Assembly (NCBI GenBank): GCA_031403315.1
Contig: JANNTD010000528.1
Span: 1 to 16,614, forward strand
Reading direction: 5' to 3'
Length of the DNA: 16,614 nucleotides
Origin: DASYDU01 sp031403315
GTDB lineage: Bacteria; Planctomycetota; Planctomycetia; Pirellulales; Lacipirellulaceae
Below are positions 1 to 7,549 of the stretch, piece by piece (positions within the stretch are counted from its first letter, which is position 1; each line of letters begins with the position of its first letter). The notes under the pieces were generated by a model. It was given only the letters and a program-made list of their open reading frames with translations, was not told the origin of the DNA and did no database searches. The translations under genes and the position numbers were made by a program.

Positions 1-2275
1 CGCCACGACCGACGTCGAGTACGTCCGTTGGACGCAGTGGATCTTCCTGCAGATTTACGACACCTGGTTCGACGCCGAACAGCAAAAGGGCCGGCCGATC
101 GCTGAGCTGCCGATTCCTGCAGAAATCAAACAGCAAGGCGAAGACGCTGTCCGCGCGTATCAGGACGACCACCGCCTCGCCTTCCAGAGCGAAGCGCCGG
201 TGAACTGGTGTCCGGCGCTCGGCACGGTGCTAGCCAACGAGGAAGTCATCGACGGCAAGAGCGAAGTCGGCGGCCATCCGGTGGTGCGGATGCCGCTGCG
301 ACAATGGATGCTGCGAATCACCGCCTACGCCGACCGACTTGAAAGCGATCTCGCGTCGCTCGACTGGTCCGAAGGCATCAAGGCGCTGCAGCGCAACTGG
401 ATCGGCCGCAGCACCGGCGCGGAAGTCGATTTCTACATCGGCGGCGAGAAAGGTTTCGATTCATGGAAACAGAGTCGCGCTAAAGCCGGCTTTCCACGTA
501 AGCCTGCCGACGACGTGCTCCGCATCTACACCACGAGGCCCGACACGCTTTTCGGCGCAACCTACATGGTAATCGCGCCGGAGCATCCGTTCGTCGAGCG
601 ACTGACGCAGAACGGCGAACGAGCCGCCGTGAATGCTTACTGCGAGGCCTCCTCCCGCAAGAGCGACCTCGACCGCACCGAGCTCGCCAAAGAAAAAACC
701 GGCGTCTTCACCGGCTCCTACGCGATCAACCCCGTCAACGGCCGCGAAGTGCCGATCTGGATCGCCGACTACGTGCTGGTAAGCTACGGCACCGGGGCGA
801 TCATGGCCGTCCCGGCCCACGACGAGCGTGACCTCGAATTCGCCCAGCAATTCAACCTCGACGTGGTCGCAGTGGTCGATCCGGTTGATGCGATTCCTGC
901 AACGGAGCGGGCTGAAGTACTGGCGGGCAAACGCTGCTTTGCCGGATTGGGCGTCGCCATCAACTCCAGCAAGTACGACGGCCTCAAGACTGCCGACTTC
1001 AAAAAGAAAATCGCTGCCGATCTGGCGAAGGATGGTCTCGGCCGCGAGGCGGTCAACTACAAGCTCCGCGACTGGCTCTTTTCGCGGCAGCGGTTCTGGG
1101 GTGAGCCGTTTCCGATCCTGCACGAGCTCGATACAACGGGCAGACCGACTGGCCGCGTTCGCGCGGTCGACGCGACGGACTTGCCCGTTGATCTCCCGCA
1201 CCTCGACGACTTCAAGCCCCACGGCCGGCCCGAGCCGCCCCTCGACAAAGCGCCCGACGACTGGCTCTACCCCGTCATCGACGGCAAACGCTACAAGCGC
1301 GAAACCAACACCATGCCGCAGTGGGCCGGCTCCTGCTGGTACTACCTGCGGTTTATCGATCCGACGAACACCACCGCGATGATCGACCCCGCGCTCGAAA
1401 AGGCCTGGATGCCGGTCGATCTCTACGTCGGCGGCGCGGAGCATGCGGTGCTGCACCTCCTCTACGCGCGGTTCTGGCACAAGGTGCTTTTCGACCGCGG
1501 CATCGTCTCGACCGCCGAGCCATTCCAAAAGCTCGTCAACCAGGGCATGATCCTTGGCGAAAACGGCGAGAAGATGTCGAAGAGCCGGGGCAACGTCATC
1601 AACCCCGACGTGATCGTCAAGGAATACGGCGCCGATTCGCTGCGGCTTTACGAGATGTACATGGGCCCGCTCGAGGACTCCAAGCCCTGGAGCATGCAGG
1701 ACGTGAACGGGGTGCATAACTTTTTGAACCGCGTCTGGCGACTCTTGATCGACGACCGCGTCGAGTCGCTCGCGCTCAACGCCTCGGTCGTCGACCGCCC
1801 GCCGACCGCCGACGAAAACCGCGTGCTCCACCGCACGATCGAAGCGGTCACTGCCGACATCGACAAGCTCAAGTTCAACACGGCCATCGCCCGGATGATC
1901 GAGTTCACGAACTACTTCACCAAGCAAACCGAACGGCCGCGTGAAGTCCTCGAAAAATTCGTGCTCCTGCTCTCGCCCTTCGCACCTCACATGGCCGAAG
2001 AGCTTTGGCTGGCCCTCGGCCACACGGACACCCTCGCCAAAGGACCCTGGCCAAAATTTGACCCCGACCTCGCCCGCGAGGATACTATCGAGATTCCGGT
2101 GCAGGTGAACGGCAAGCTGCGGTCGAAGGTGGCGGTCGCAGCCGACGCCGACGCCAAAACCATCGAAGCCGCCGCCCATGCCGATGCCCGCGTCGCCGAG
2201 CTGCTGGCCGGCCGAGAAGTGCTCAAGACCATCGTCGTCCCCGGCCGACTCGTCAATTTTGTAATCAAGGGTTAG
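1..2275 (+). CDS. leuS: Leucyl-tRNA synthetase, 3' part (5' end outside window)
   Basis: This class I aminoacyl-tRNA synthetase charges tRNA-Leu in the cytoplasm. The reading frame is open from position 2, so the coding region begins upstream; the HIGH signature and roughly the first 110-130 residues are missing (inferred from family layout). The visible protein has the editing (CP1) domain with TTRPDTLFGATY (530-565) and GTGAIMAVPAHDERD (788-832), which hydrolyses mischarged tRNA. The QWAGSCWYYLR segment and the catalytic KMSKS loop (1571-1585) follow, then the anticodon-binding helical domain and the small C-terminal domain ending VNFVIKG. The TAG stop is at 2273-2275 and glgC starts 7 bp later, so the two are probably co-transcribed. 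An apparent ATG at 200 is internal and not the start. Nothing suggests loss of activity. Confidence 0.97.
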   Translation, partial: ATTDVEYVRWTQWIFLQIYDTWFDAEQQKGRPIAELPIPAEIKQQGEDAVRAYQDDHRLAFQSEAPVNWCPALGTVLANEEVIDGKSEVGGHPVVRMPLRQWMLRITAYADRLESDLASLDWSEGIKALQRNWIGRSTGAEVDFYIGGEKGFDSWKQSRAKAGFPRKPADDVLRIYTTRPDTLFGATYMVIAPEHPFVERLTQNGERAAVNAYCEASSRKSDLDRTELAKEKTGVFTGSYAINPVNGREVPIWIADYVLVSYGTGAIMAVPAHDERDLEFAQQFNLDVVAVVDPVDAIPATERAEVLAGKRCFAGLGVAINSSKYDGLKTADFKKKIAADLAKDGLGREAVNYKLRDWLFSRQRFWGEPFPILHELDTTGRPTGRVRAVDATDLPVDLPHLDDFKPHGRPEPPLDKAPDDWLYPVIDGKRYKRETNTMPQWAGSCWYYLRFIDPTNTTAMIDPALEKAWMPVDLYVGGAEHAVLHLLYARFWHKVLFDRGIVSTAEPFQKLVNQGMILGENGEKMSKSRGNVINPDVIVKEYGADSLRLYEMYMGPLEDSKPWSMQDVNGVHNFLNRVWRLLIDDRVESLALNASVVDRPPTADENRVLHRTIEAVTADIDKLKFNTAIARMIEFTNYFTKQTERPREVLEKFVLLLSPFAPHMAEELWLALGHTDTLAKGPWPKFDPDLAREDTIEIPVQVNGKLRSKVAVAADADAKTIEAAAHADARVAELLAGREVLKTIVVPGRLVNFVIKG

Positions 2276-2282
2276 TACTACT

Positions 2283-3584
2283 GTGAAAAGAGTCGTCGCT
2301 GTAGTTCTGGGTGGTGGTCGCGGCACGCGGTTGCAGCCGCTCACGACGTTTCGTGCGAAGCCCGCCGTGCCGCTCGGCGGCAAATATCGCCTGATCGACA
2401 TCCCGCTCTCCAATTGCCTCAACAGCGGCATCAACCAGGTCTACGTGCTCACGCAGTTCCAGTCGGTGAGCCTGCATCAGCACATCCGCGGCACCTACCG
2501 CTTCGACAACTTCAGCGGCGGCTTCGTCGAGATCTTGGCCGCCCAGCAGTCGCTCGCCGAGGACGGCAGCGTGCAGGACTGGTACCAAGGCACGGCCGAC
2601 GCCGTGCGGAAGAATCTCCGCCACTTGATCGGACCCGGCATCGAATACGTGCTGATCCTCTCGGGCGACCAGCTCTACCGGATGGACTACGCCAAGATGC
2701 TCGCCACGCATGAGAATTTCGCGGCCGACGTGACCATCGCCGCCAAGCCGGTCGCCCGCTCCGAAGCCCACGCGCTGGGCATCATGCGCGTCGACAACGA
2801 CGGCCGCGTCGTCGGCTTCCGCGAGAAGCCGGCCTCCGACGCCGAGCTGAACGACGTGGCGACCGACCCCGCGTGGATCGACGCCCACGGCATCCAAAGC
2901 GGCGGCCGCGATTGCCTGGCCAGCATGGGCATCTATCTCTTCCGCCGCGAGACACTCTTGGACGTGCTCGAGAAGACCAACTACCACGACTTCGGCCGCG
3001 AGGTCTTCCCCGCCTCGATCCGCGCGCGGCACGTGCAGCTCCATCTCTTCGACGGCTACTGGGAAGACATCGGCACGATCCGCTCGTTCTACGAGGCCAA
3101 CCTGATGCTCGCCCAAGCCAACCCGCCATTTGAGCTGGCCTCCGCAACGGCGCCGATCTACACTCGGCCCCGCTTCCTGCCGCCGACGCGCTGCGACGGC
3201 GCCACGATCGAGCGCAGCCTGGTCGCCGACGGCTGCGTGATCGGCGCCGGCACGCGGATCGAAAACAGCGTGGTCGGCTTGCGCTGCCGCATCGGCCGCG
3301 ACGTGATCATCCGCAATTCGGTGATCATGGGCGCCGACTACTACGAAACGCCCGGCCAGCTCTCGGCCGATTGCGTCGAGGGCCGCCCGCCGGTGGGCAT
3401 CGGTGCGGGGGCGATCATCGACGGCGCGATCGTCGACAAGAATTGCCACATCGGCGCGGGCGCCAAGGTCTCGCCCGGCGAGCGTATGACGAGCTACGGC
3501 CTGGTGGGTCCCGACTGCACGATCCGCGACGGCATTCTCATCGTCGCCAAGAACGGCGTCGTCCCCGAAGGCTGGCACGTCTAA
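2283..3584 (+). CDS. glgC: Glucose-1-phosphate adenylyltransferase (ADP-glucose pyrophosphorylase)
   Basis: The enzyme makes ADP-glucose from ATP and glucose-1-phosphate, the committed step of bacterial glycogen synthesis. The 433 residues match the usual length. Visible signatures are the nucleotide-binding loop GGGRGTRLQPLT (residues 10-21), WYQGTADAVRKN (100-111), the catalytic Asp in LSGDQLYRMDY (D129), the glucose-1-phosphate Lys in FREKP (179-183), SMGIYLF (214-220) and YWEDIGTIRSFY (259-270). A left-handed beta-helix with hexapeptide-like repeats runs from about 290 to 420. Several stretches, including the DFGREVFP and YTRPRFLPPTR regions and IMGADYYET, look closer to the cyanobacterial/plant form than to the enterobacterial one (from memory, not aligned). 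The start is GTG, 7 bp after leuS, with an AAGGG 11 nt upstream that lies inside the leuS end. Confidence 0.96.
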   Translation: MKRVVAVVLGGGRGTRLQPLTTFRAKPAVPLGGKYRLIDIPLSNCLNSGINQVYVLTQFQSVSLHQHIRGTYRFDNFSGGFVEILAAQQSLAEDGSVQDWYQGTADAVRKNLRHLIGPGIEYVLILSGDQLYRMDYAKMLATHENFAADVTIAAKPVARSEAHALGIMRVDNDGRVVGFREKPASDAELNDVATDPAWIDAHGIQSGGRDCLASMGIYLFRRETLLDVLEKTNYHDFGREVFPASIRARHVQLHLFDGYWEDIGTIRSFYEANLMLAQANPPFELASATAPIYTRPRFLPPTRCDGATIERSLVADGCVIGAGTRIENSVVGLRCRIGRDVIIRNSVIMGADYYETPGQLSADCVEGRPPVGIGAGAIIDGAIVDKNCHIGAGAKVSPGERMTSYGLVGPDCTIRDGILIVAKNGVVPEGWHV

Positions 3585-3616
3585 CAGCGGCCTTTCCGGC
3601 CAGCAATTCCCCGCAT

Positions 3617-3667
3617 AACCGCGACAATCTGCGCGGCTGACCGCGGTTCGTAGACGCCTGCGAACCG
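3617..3667 (+). promoter_or_regulatory. Two overlapping, mutually exclusive hairpins after glgC
   Basis: AACCGCG (3617-3623) can pair with CGCGGTT (3642-3648). CGGTTCG (3644-3650) can instead pair with CGAACCG (3661-3667). The shared segment 3644-3648 means only one stem can form at a time. Neither stem is followed by a clear T tract, so this is not a textbook terminator. It lies 33 nt after the glgC stop in the 164-bp spacer before the MORN_2 gene. It could be a processing or weak termination structure, or chance in GC-rich DNA. Confidence 0.3.
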
Positions 3668-3732
3668 ATATGCCATATTTGATCGTAGTAAAAGTCGCAG
3701 GGTAAGACAGGGTCTGACAGTCTCTTCTCGCC

Positions 3733-3737
3733 AGGAG
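3733..3737 (+). promoter_or_regulatory. Ribosome binding site of the MORN_2 gene
   Basis: AGGAG lies 11 nt before the ATG at 3749 and supports that start. It is one of the few clear Shine-Dalgarno motifs in the window. No convincing -35/-10 pair was found in the preceding spacer. Confidence 0.55.
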
Positions 3738-3748
3738 TATTCGCACGC

Positions 3749-4552
3749 ATGAATCGCTGGAATTCTATCGCGCCATGGCTCGCCGCCTGCGCCGTGGCAC
3801 TCGTGTTTAGCTTTGGATCGATCAACGTGGCCTCGGCGGCCGAAGACGACGACCAGGACGCCGCGGCGATCAAACCGTACGAAGGCCCGCCCATTTTTCT
3901 CGACCAGCCGGAGTCGCCGCCACCGGCGTCGCTAGTCGAGAAGCGCGTCGACAGCGAAAAATATCCCGATGGCAAGGTCCGCTTCGAGCGCGAGATCGCC
4001 CGCTACTCGGATAACCATTTCGTCGCCGACGGCTACTACCGCGAGTTCTACCCCAACGGCGAGAAGTTCGCCGAAGGCCAATACAAGAACGGCCAGCAGG
4101 TCGGCACCTGGACCTATTGGCATGACAATGGCAAGGTGCAGCGCACCGTCACCTACAAGAACGGCCAGCCCGACGGCGGTTGGGACGTTCTTAATGCCGA
4201 GGGCGCGATCATCGCCAAGCGCAGCTTCAAGGGCGGCAAACGCGACGGCACCTGGGTCGTTTTCGACGCGGAGGGCAAGCTGCCCTTGCGCGAAGAAGTT
4301 TACACCGCTGGCAAAGCCAATGGCACCTGGAAAGTCTGGTTCCCCACCGGCAAGCTGAAAACCGAAGTTGGCATCAAAGACGGAGTCCGCGACGGCGCCT
4401 ACACCGAGTGGGACGAAAAAGGCAACAAGCGAGCCGAGTTGACCTTCGTCGAAGGCAAAGTCGACGGCACCGCCACCCTGTGGGGCGCCGAAGGGCAGAA
4501 AGTGACCCAGCAGTACGACAACGGCAAACTGCTAAAGGAAACCAAAGAGTAG
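3749..4552 (+). CDS. Exported MORN_2-repeat protein
   Basis: A 267-residue protein with an N-terminal signal peptide: a hydrophobic stretch at about 8-24, likely signal peptidase I cleavage after the VASA motif near residue 30, then an acidic segment. After a proline-rich linker, residues 69-262 hold seven to eight repeats of about 23 residues with the pattern DGxWxxWxxNGKxxxxxxYKNGxx, such as GTWTYWHDNGKVQ and GTWKVWFPTGKLK. This is the MORN_2 (YwqK-like) repeat, a beta-hairpin unit. Known MORN_2 proteins are functionally diverse, including antitoxin-like and surface proteins, so no activity is assigned. No toxin gene sits next to it; the neighbours are glgC and a VOC protein. The product should act in the periplasm or outside the cell. 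The start is fixed by the signal peptide and an AGGAG motif. Confidence 0.88.
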   Translation: MNRWNSIAPWLAACAVALVFSFGSINVASAAEDDDQDAAAIKPYEGPPIFLDQPESPPPASLVEKRVDSEKYPDGKVRFEREIARYSDNHFVADGYYREFYPNGEKFAEGQYKNGQQVGTWTYWHDNGKVQRTVTYKNGQPDGGWDVLNAEGAIIAKRSFKGGKRDGTWVVFDAEGKLPLREEVYTAGKANGTWKVWFPTGKLKTEVGIKDGVRDGAYTEWDEKGNKRAELTFVEGKVDGTATLWGAEGQKVTQQYDNGKLLKETKE

Positions 4553-4565
4553 TCGACGCCACCCT

Positions 4566-4597
4566 TGCGCGACAGAGTGCCTGCGCGACAGAGTGCC
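4566..4597 (+). repeat. Perfect 16-bp tandem duplication
   Basis: TGCGCGACAGAGTGCC occurs twice head to tail (4566-4581 and 4582-4597) with no mismatch, 13 nt after the MORN_2 stop and 38 nt before the VOC start. The unit length is not a multiple of three and the region is non-coding. It looks like a recent slippage or duplication event with no evident function. Confidence 0.9.
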
Positions 4598-4624
4598 TCT
4601 CTCTATTGCTTCGCTCCGTGCCAC

Positions 4625-4630
4625 AGGAGG
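4625..4630 (+). promoter_or_regulatory. Strong ribosome binding site of the VOC gene
   Basis: AGGAGG, the full Shine-Dalgarno consensus, ends 5 nt before the ATG at 4636. It decides this start against longer in-frame alternatives upstream, which would run through the tandem repeat and the end of the MORN_2 gene. Confidence 0.8.
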
Positions 4631-4635
4631 GCCGC

Positions 4636-5058
4636 ATGATTCGTCATTTCGCCGGTGTCGCCGAAATCGTGGAAGACGTGAACGCGGCACTCGCCTTCTA
4701 TCGCGACACGCTGGGCCTCGAAGTCAAGCAGCAGATGGGCGACGACTATGCGGTCGTGGCCGTGCCCGGCATCTTGCACTTCGGCATCTGGAATCGTGCC
4801 CACGCGGCGCTCTCGACCTTTGGCAGCCGCGACGCGGCCGATCGCATTCCGCTGGGCTTCACGATCGAATTCGAAGTCGACGACGTCGACACCGCGGCCG
4901 CTCGGGTGGCCGCCGGTGGCCTAGCCGTGGTCCAGCCGCCACACGTCGAGCCCTGGGGACAGAAAACCGCTCGCGCAATCGCGCTGGGCGGCGGGGTGCT
5001 GGGCTTCGCAGAGACCCCCTGGGGCCGAGCGCTCAAGCAACAAGTCGAGGCCGGGTAA
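4636..5058 (+). CDS. VOC (glyoxalase/bleomycin-resistance fold) protein
   Basis: A 140-residue cytoplasmic protein with the two-module beta-alpha-beta-beta-beta fold of the vicinal oxygen chelate superfamily. Module one begins with HFAGVAEIVEDVNAALAFYRDTLGLEV (split here as HFAGVAEI and ALAFYRDTLGLEV, residues 4-30), typical of this family. Module two begins with GFTIEFEVDDVDTAAARV (74-91) and ends with EPWGQ and LGFAETPWG. Possible metal ligands are H4, H48 and E126, but their roles are inferred from position only. Family members include glyoxalase I, dioxygenases and antibiotic-binding proteins, so the substrate is unknown. The gene stands 83 bp after the MORN_2 gene and is followed by a candidate terminator. 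Its start is fixed by a perfect AGGAGG. Confidence 0.88.
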   Translation: MIRHFAGVAEIVEDVNAALAFYRDTLGLEVKQQMGDDYAVVAVPGILHFGIWNRAHAALSTFGSRDAADRIPLGFTIEFEVDDVDTAAARVAAGGLAVVQPPHVEPWGQKTARAIALGGGVLGFAETPWGRALKQQVEAG

Positions 5059-5086
5059 AGCGATCGCTGCCGCCGCGACCCGACAG

Positions 5087-5112
5087 ATTGCCCCCCTGCC
5101 GGGGACGGCAAT
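5087..5112 (+). terminator. Candidate terminator hairpin after the VOC gene
   Basis: ATTGCC-CCCC (5087-5096) pairs with GGGG (5101-5104) and GGCAAT (5107-5112) around a TGCC loop, with a 2-nt bulge. This gives a 10-bp GC-rich stem beginning 29 nt after the VOC stop. It lacks a proper downstream T tract (CATTCTCG follows), so intrinsic termination is plausible but not certain. Confidence 0.4.
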
Positions 5113-5134
5113 CATTCTCGCGCTCGAAGCCATT

Positions 5135-5152
5135 CTTCACCAAATCTTCACA
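5135..5152 (+). promoter_or_regulatory. PHO-box-like direct repeat upstream of ppk
   Basis: CTTCACC, AAAT, CTTCACA is a 7-bp direct repeat with a 4-bp A/T spacer (11-bp period). This is the layout of PhoB/PhoP boxes, and the half site resembles the TTCACC core known from actinobacterial PHO boxes. A TACAAA hexamer at 5162-5167 stands at a suitable distance for a -10 element. The site lies about 140 bp before ppk, a gene commonly in the phosphate regulon. The match is by eye. Confidence 0.4.
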
Positions 5153-5276
5153 CCTGGCCGGTACAAACCCTATCTCCTCGGGCCCGCGGGCGGCCGCTGG
5201 TAGGCCCCAAGGCGTTTGTAGCAGGTAATCCGTGTGCGCCGCCGCGGCGTGCCCCGCCAAACAGCACCGACCGGCG

Positions 5277-5285
5277 TGGTAATAT
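5277..5285 (+). promoter_or_regulatory. Candidate extended -10 element adjoining the ppk start codon
   Basis: TGGTAATAT (TGn plus a 4/6 match to TATAAT) ends 6 nt before the ppk ATG at 5292. If used, transcription would begin at or next to the A of ATG and give a leaderless mRNA, which agrees with the absence of a Shine-Dalgarno motif. No -35 hexamer is visible. It competes with the PHO-box promoter proposed upstream. Confidence 0.25.
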
Positions 5286-5291
5286 TCATCA

Positions 5292-7535
5292 ATGGATTCC
5301 GAGCCCACCACCTTCCTGCCCGAGCATTTCATCAACCGCGAGTTGAGCTGGCTCGAATTCAACGCCCGCGTGCTCGAGGAGGCCCAGAACGAGACCAATC
5401 CGCTCCTAGAGCGCGTGAAGTTTCTGGCGATCTTCGCATCGAATCTCGACGAGTTTTTCATGGTCCGCGTCGCGGGCCTCCGCGAACAAGCGTTCGGCGC
5501 CGAGCTGCCGCAGGACCAGCCCGCCGACGGCCTCGCGCCCCTCACACAAATCCAACGGATCGCCCAGCGCACCGAACAGCTCGTCGCCCAGCAATATGCC
5601 TGTTGGAACGAATCGATCCGGCCGGCGCTCACTGCTGCGGGCATCCACATCCACCGCGAGGCCGACCTCGATGTCAAGCATCGCAAGTCGCTCGACAAAT
5701 ACTTCCGCCAGGCGGTGTTTCCGGTGCTCACACCGATGGCGATCGATCCCAGCCACCCCAGCCCGCGGTTCCACAACCGCGGCCTGTACCTCGCGGCGAT
5801 GCTCAAGCGCGTCTCGGGCATCGGGCCCGAGCGACTCTTCGCGGTGGTGCTCGTGCCACAGGTGTTGCCGCGGTTCGTGTCGGTCGAGCCCGACGACATG
5901 CAGAACTTTGTGCTCTTGGAAGACCTGATCGCCTGCCGCCTGCCGGAGCTCTTCGGTGGCTACGACATCGTCGACCACGCCACGTTCCGCTTGACGCGCG
6001 ACATGGACATCAGCCTGCTGGAACAGGAAGCCGACGACATCCTGCGATCGATCGAGTCGCGCTTGCGCGTGCGGCAGCGGACCGAGGCCGTGCGACTCGA
6101 AATCTCCGCGAACATGAATCGGGCCTTCTTGGAGATGCTCATCAGCGAAGAAGAGATCCATTGCGAGACGAACTTTAGCGCCGTCGGCTACAACGAAGTT
6201 TATTCGATCCCCGGCCCGATCGACATGACGTCGCTGTTCGAGTTGGTGCAGAAGGTGGACCGCGGCGACCTCCGCGAACCGACGTTCGTGCCGAAGAAAC
6301 CGCCGGAGCTCGAGGACGGCCACGACGTGTTCGCCGAGATTGCCGCTCACGACGTTTTGCTGCACCATCCGTACGATTCGTTCGGGCCCGTGGTGGAGTT
6401 CATCTCGCAGGCAGCCCGCGATCCGCATGTGTTGGCCATCAAGCAGACGCTCTATCGCACCAGCGGCGATAGCCCGATCGTGCGGGCCCTATCGGAGGCC
6501 GCGGAAAATGGCAAGCACGTCACCGCGCTCGTGGAGCTCAAGGCTCGGTTCGACGAAGCCAACAACATCGTCTGGGCCCGGCAGATGGAACGGGCCGGCG
6601 TGCACGTCGTGTTCGGCTTCATGGAATTCAAGACCCATTGCAAGCTGGCGATGGTCGTCCGCAAAGAGGGCAAGAAGGTCCGCCGCTACGTCCACTTGGG
6701 CACCGGCAACTACAACCCCACGACCGCGCTCATTTATACGGACCTGGGCCTGTTTACCGCCGACAAGACGATGGCCGACGATGTTTCGGCGCTGTTCAAT
6801 TTCCTCACCGGCTATTCGCAGAATCACCAGTGGCAGAAGCTCGTGGTCGCCCCCCAGGATTTGAAGCAACGGACGATCGCGCTCATCGACGAGCAGGCCG
6901 AGCGAGCTCGACAGGGCAAAAAGGCTCGCATCTTCGCCAAGCTCAACTCGGTGGTCGACCGCCGCACGATCGAGGCCCTCTACCGCGCCAGCCAGGCCGG
7001 CGTGCCGATTGACCTGGTGATCCGCGGCATTTGCTGCCTGCGGCCGGGGCTACCCGGCATCTCAGAAAACATCCGCGTCCGCAGCATCGTCGATCGCTTT
7101 CTCGAACACAGCCGGATCCTGGTGTTCGGCGAGGGCGCGAAGCAACAGGTGTTTCTGTCGAGCGCCGACTGGATGCCGCGCAACTTCGACCGCCGCGTCG
7201 AGGTGATGTTTCCGGTCGAGGCCGAGGATTTGCGATGGCGGATCGTCGAGGAAATCCTCCCCGCCTATCTCCGCGACAATCGCCGGGCGCGGACGCTCTT
7301 GGCCGACGGCAGCTACGCGCACTCCGACCAACGCGACAGCGAAGTAGTCCTGCGCAGCCAGACAGAGTTGTTGAAAGCCACCACCATTCGCCAGCCGGGG
7401 CCGCCCGCCGAACTACCGCCGATCGTCGCCCCCGCCACGGTCTTCGAAGCCGTGACCGAAGCCAACGGCGCCCCGGAGCGCGAGAAGAAAAGAAAGAAGG
7501 ACAAGGACAAGAAGGGCTCGCCCTCGCCGAAATGA
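5292..7535 (+). CDS. ppk1: Polyphosphate kinase 1
   Basis: The enzyme reversibly polymerises the gamma phosphate of ATP into inorganic polyphosphate, usually at the inner face of the membrane. The 747 residues begin with the hallmark FINRELSWLEFNARVLEEA region (residues 12-30) of the N domain, followed by the head domain and the two phospholipase-D-like C domains. The phosphorylated histidine is H468 in YVHLGTGNYNPTTA, and the second catalytic histidine is H606 in DRFLEHSRILVF. RTSGDSPIVRAL and the ARFDEANNI motif are also present. E. coli Ppk has about 690 residues; the extra length here is a C-terminal tail ending in a lysine-rich stretch (EKKRKKDKDKKG). There is no Shine-Dalgarno motif at the ATG. 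The gene ends 14 bp from the end of the convergent lipase gene, with no terminator between them. Confidence 0.97.
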   Translation: MDSEPTTFLPEHFINRELSWLEFNARVLEEAQNETNPLLERVKFLAIFASNLDEFFMVRVAGLREQAFGAELPQDQPADGLAPLTQIQRIAQRTEQLVAQQYACWNESIRPALTAAGIHIHREADLDVKHRKSLDKYFRQAVFPVLTPMAIDPSHPSPRFHNRGLYLAAMLKRVSGIGPERLFAVVLVPQVLPRFVSVEPDDMQNFVLLEDLIACRLPELFGGYDIVDHATFRLTRDMDISLLEQEADDILRSIESRLRVRQRTEAVRLEISANMNRAFLEMLISEEEIHCETNFSAVGYNEVYSIPGPIDMTSLFELVQKVDRGDLREPTFVPKKPPELEDGHDVFAEIAAHDVLLHHPYDSFGPVVEFISQAARDPHVLAIKQTLYRTSGDSPIVRALSEAAENGKHVTALVELKARFDEANNIVWARQMERAGVHVVFGFMEFKTHCKLAMVVRKEGKKVRRYVHLGTGNYNPTTALIYTDLGLFTADKTMADDVSALFNFLTGYSQNHQWQKLVVAPQDLKQRTIALIDEQAERARQGKKARIFAKLNSVVDRRTIEALYRASQAGVPIDLVIRGICCLRPGLPGISENIRVRSIVDRFLEHSRILVFGEGAKQQVFLSSADWMPRNFDRRVEVMFPVEAEDLRWRIVEEILPAYLRDNRRARTLLADGSYAHSDQRDSEVVLRSQTELLKATTIRQPGPPAELPPIVAPATVFEAVTEANGAPEREKKRKKDKDKKGSPSPK

Positions 7536-7549
7536 GCGTGCGGCCGAGA

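Noticed and set aside
461..2434. A 657-residue open frame on the minus strand across leuS
   Set aside because: It is antisense to a well-supported leuS, has low-complexity Val/Gly/Asp/Arg-rich composition and no recognisable motif. Long antisense frames are expected in GC-rich genes with strong third-position bias.
3679..3708. TTGATC...TAAGAC as a promoter for the MORN_2 gene
   Set aside because: The -10 hexamer matches at only three positions and the 18-bp spacing is not optimal; this is not better than chance.
2265..3746. A 493-residue minus-strand open frame across glgC
   Set aside because: It is an antisense shadow of glgC with Ala/Asp/Val/Arg-rich composition and no domain, and it runs into the glgC-MORN_2 spacer without a start signal.
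3749..5058. MORN_2 gene plus VOC gene as a toxin-antitoxin or defence pair
   Set aside because: The MORN_2 protein is exported and the VOC protein is an ordinary small fold. No toxin motif is visible, and each gene has its own ribosome binding site with a spacer between.
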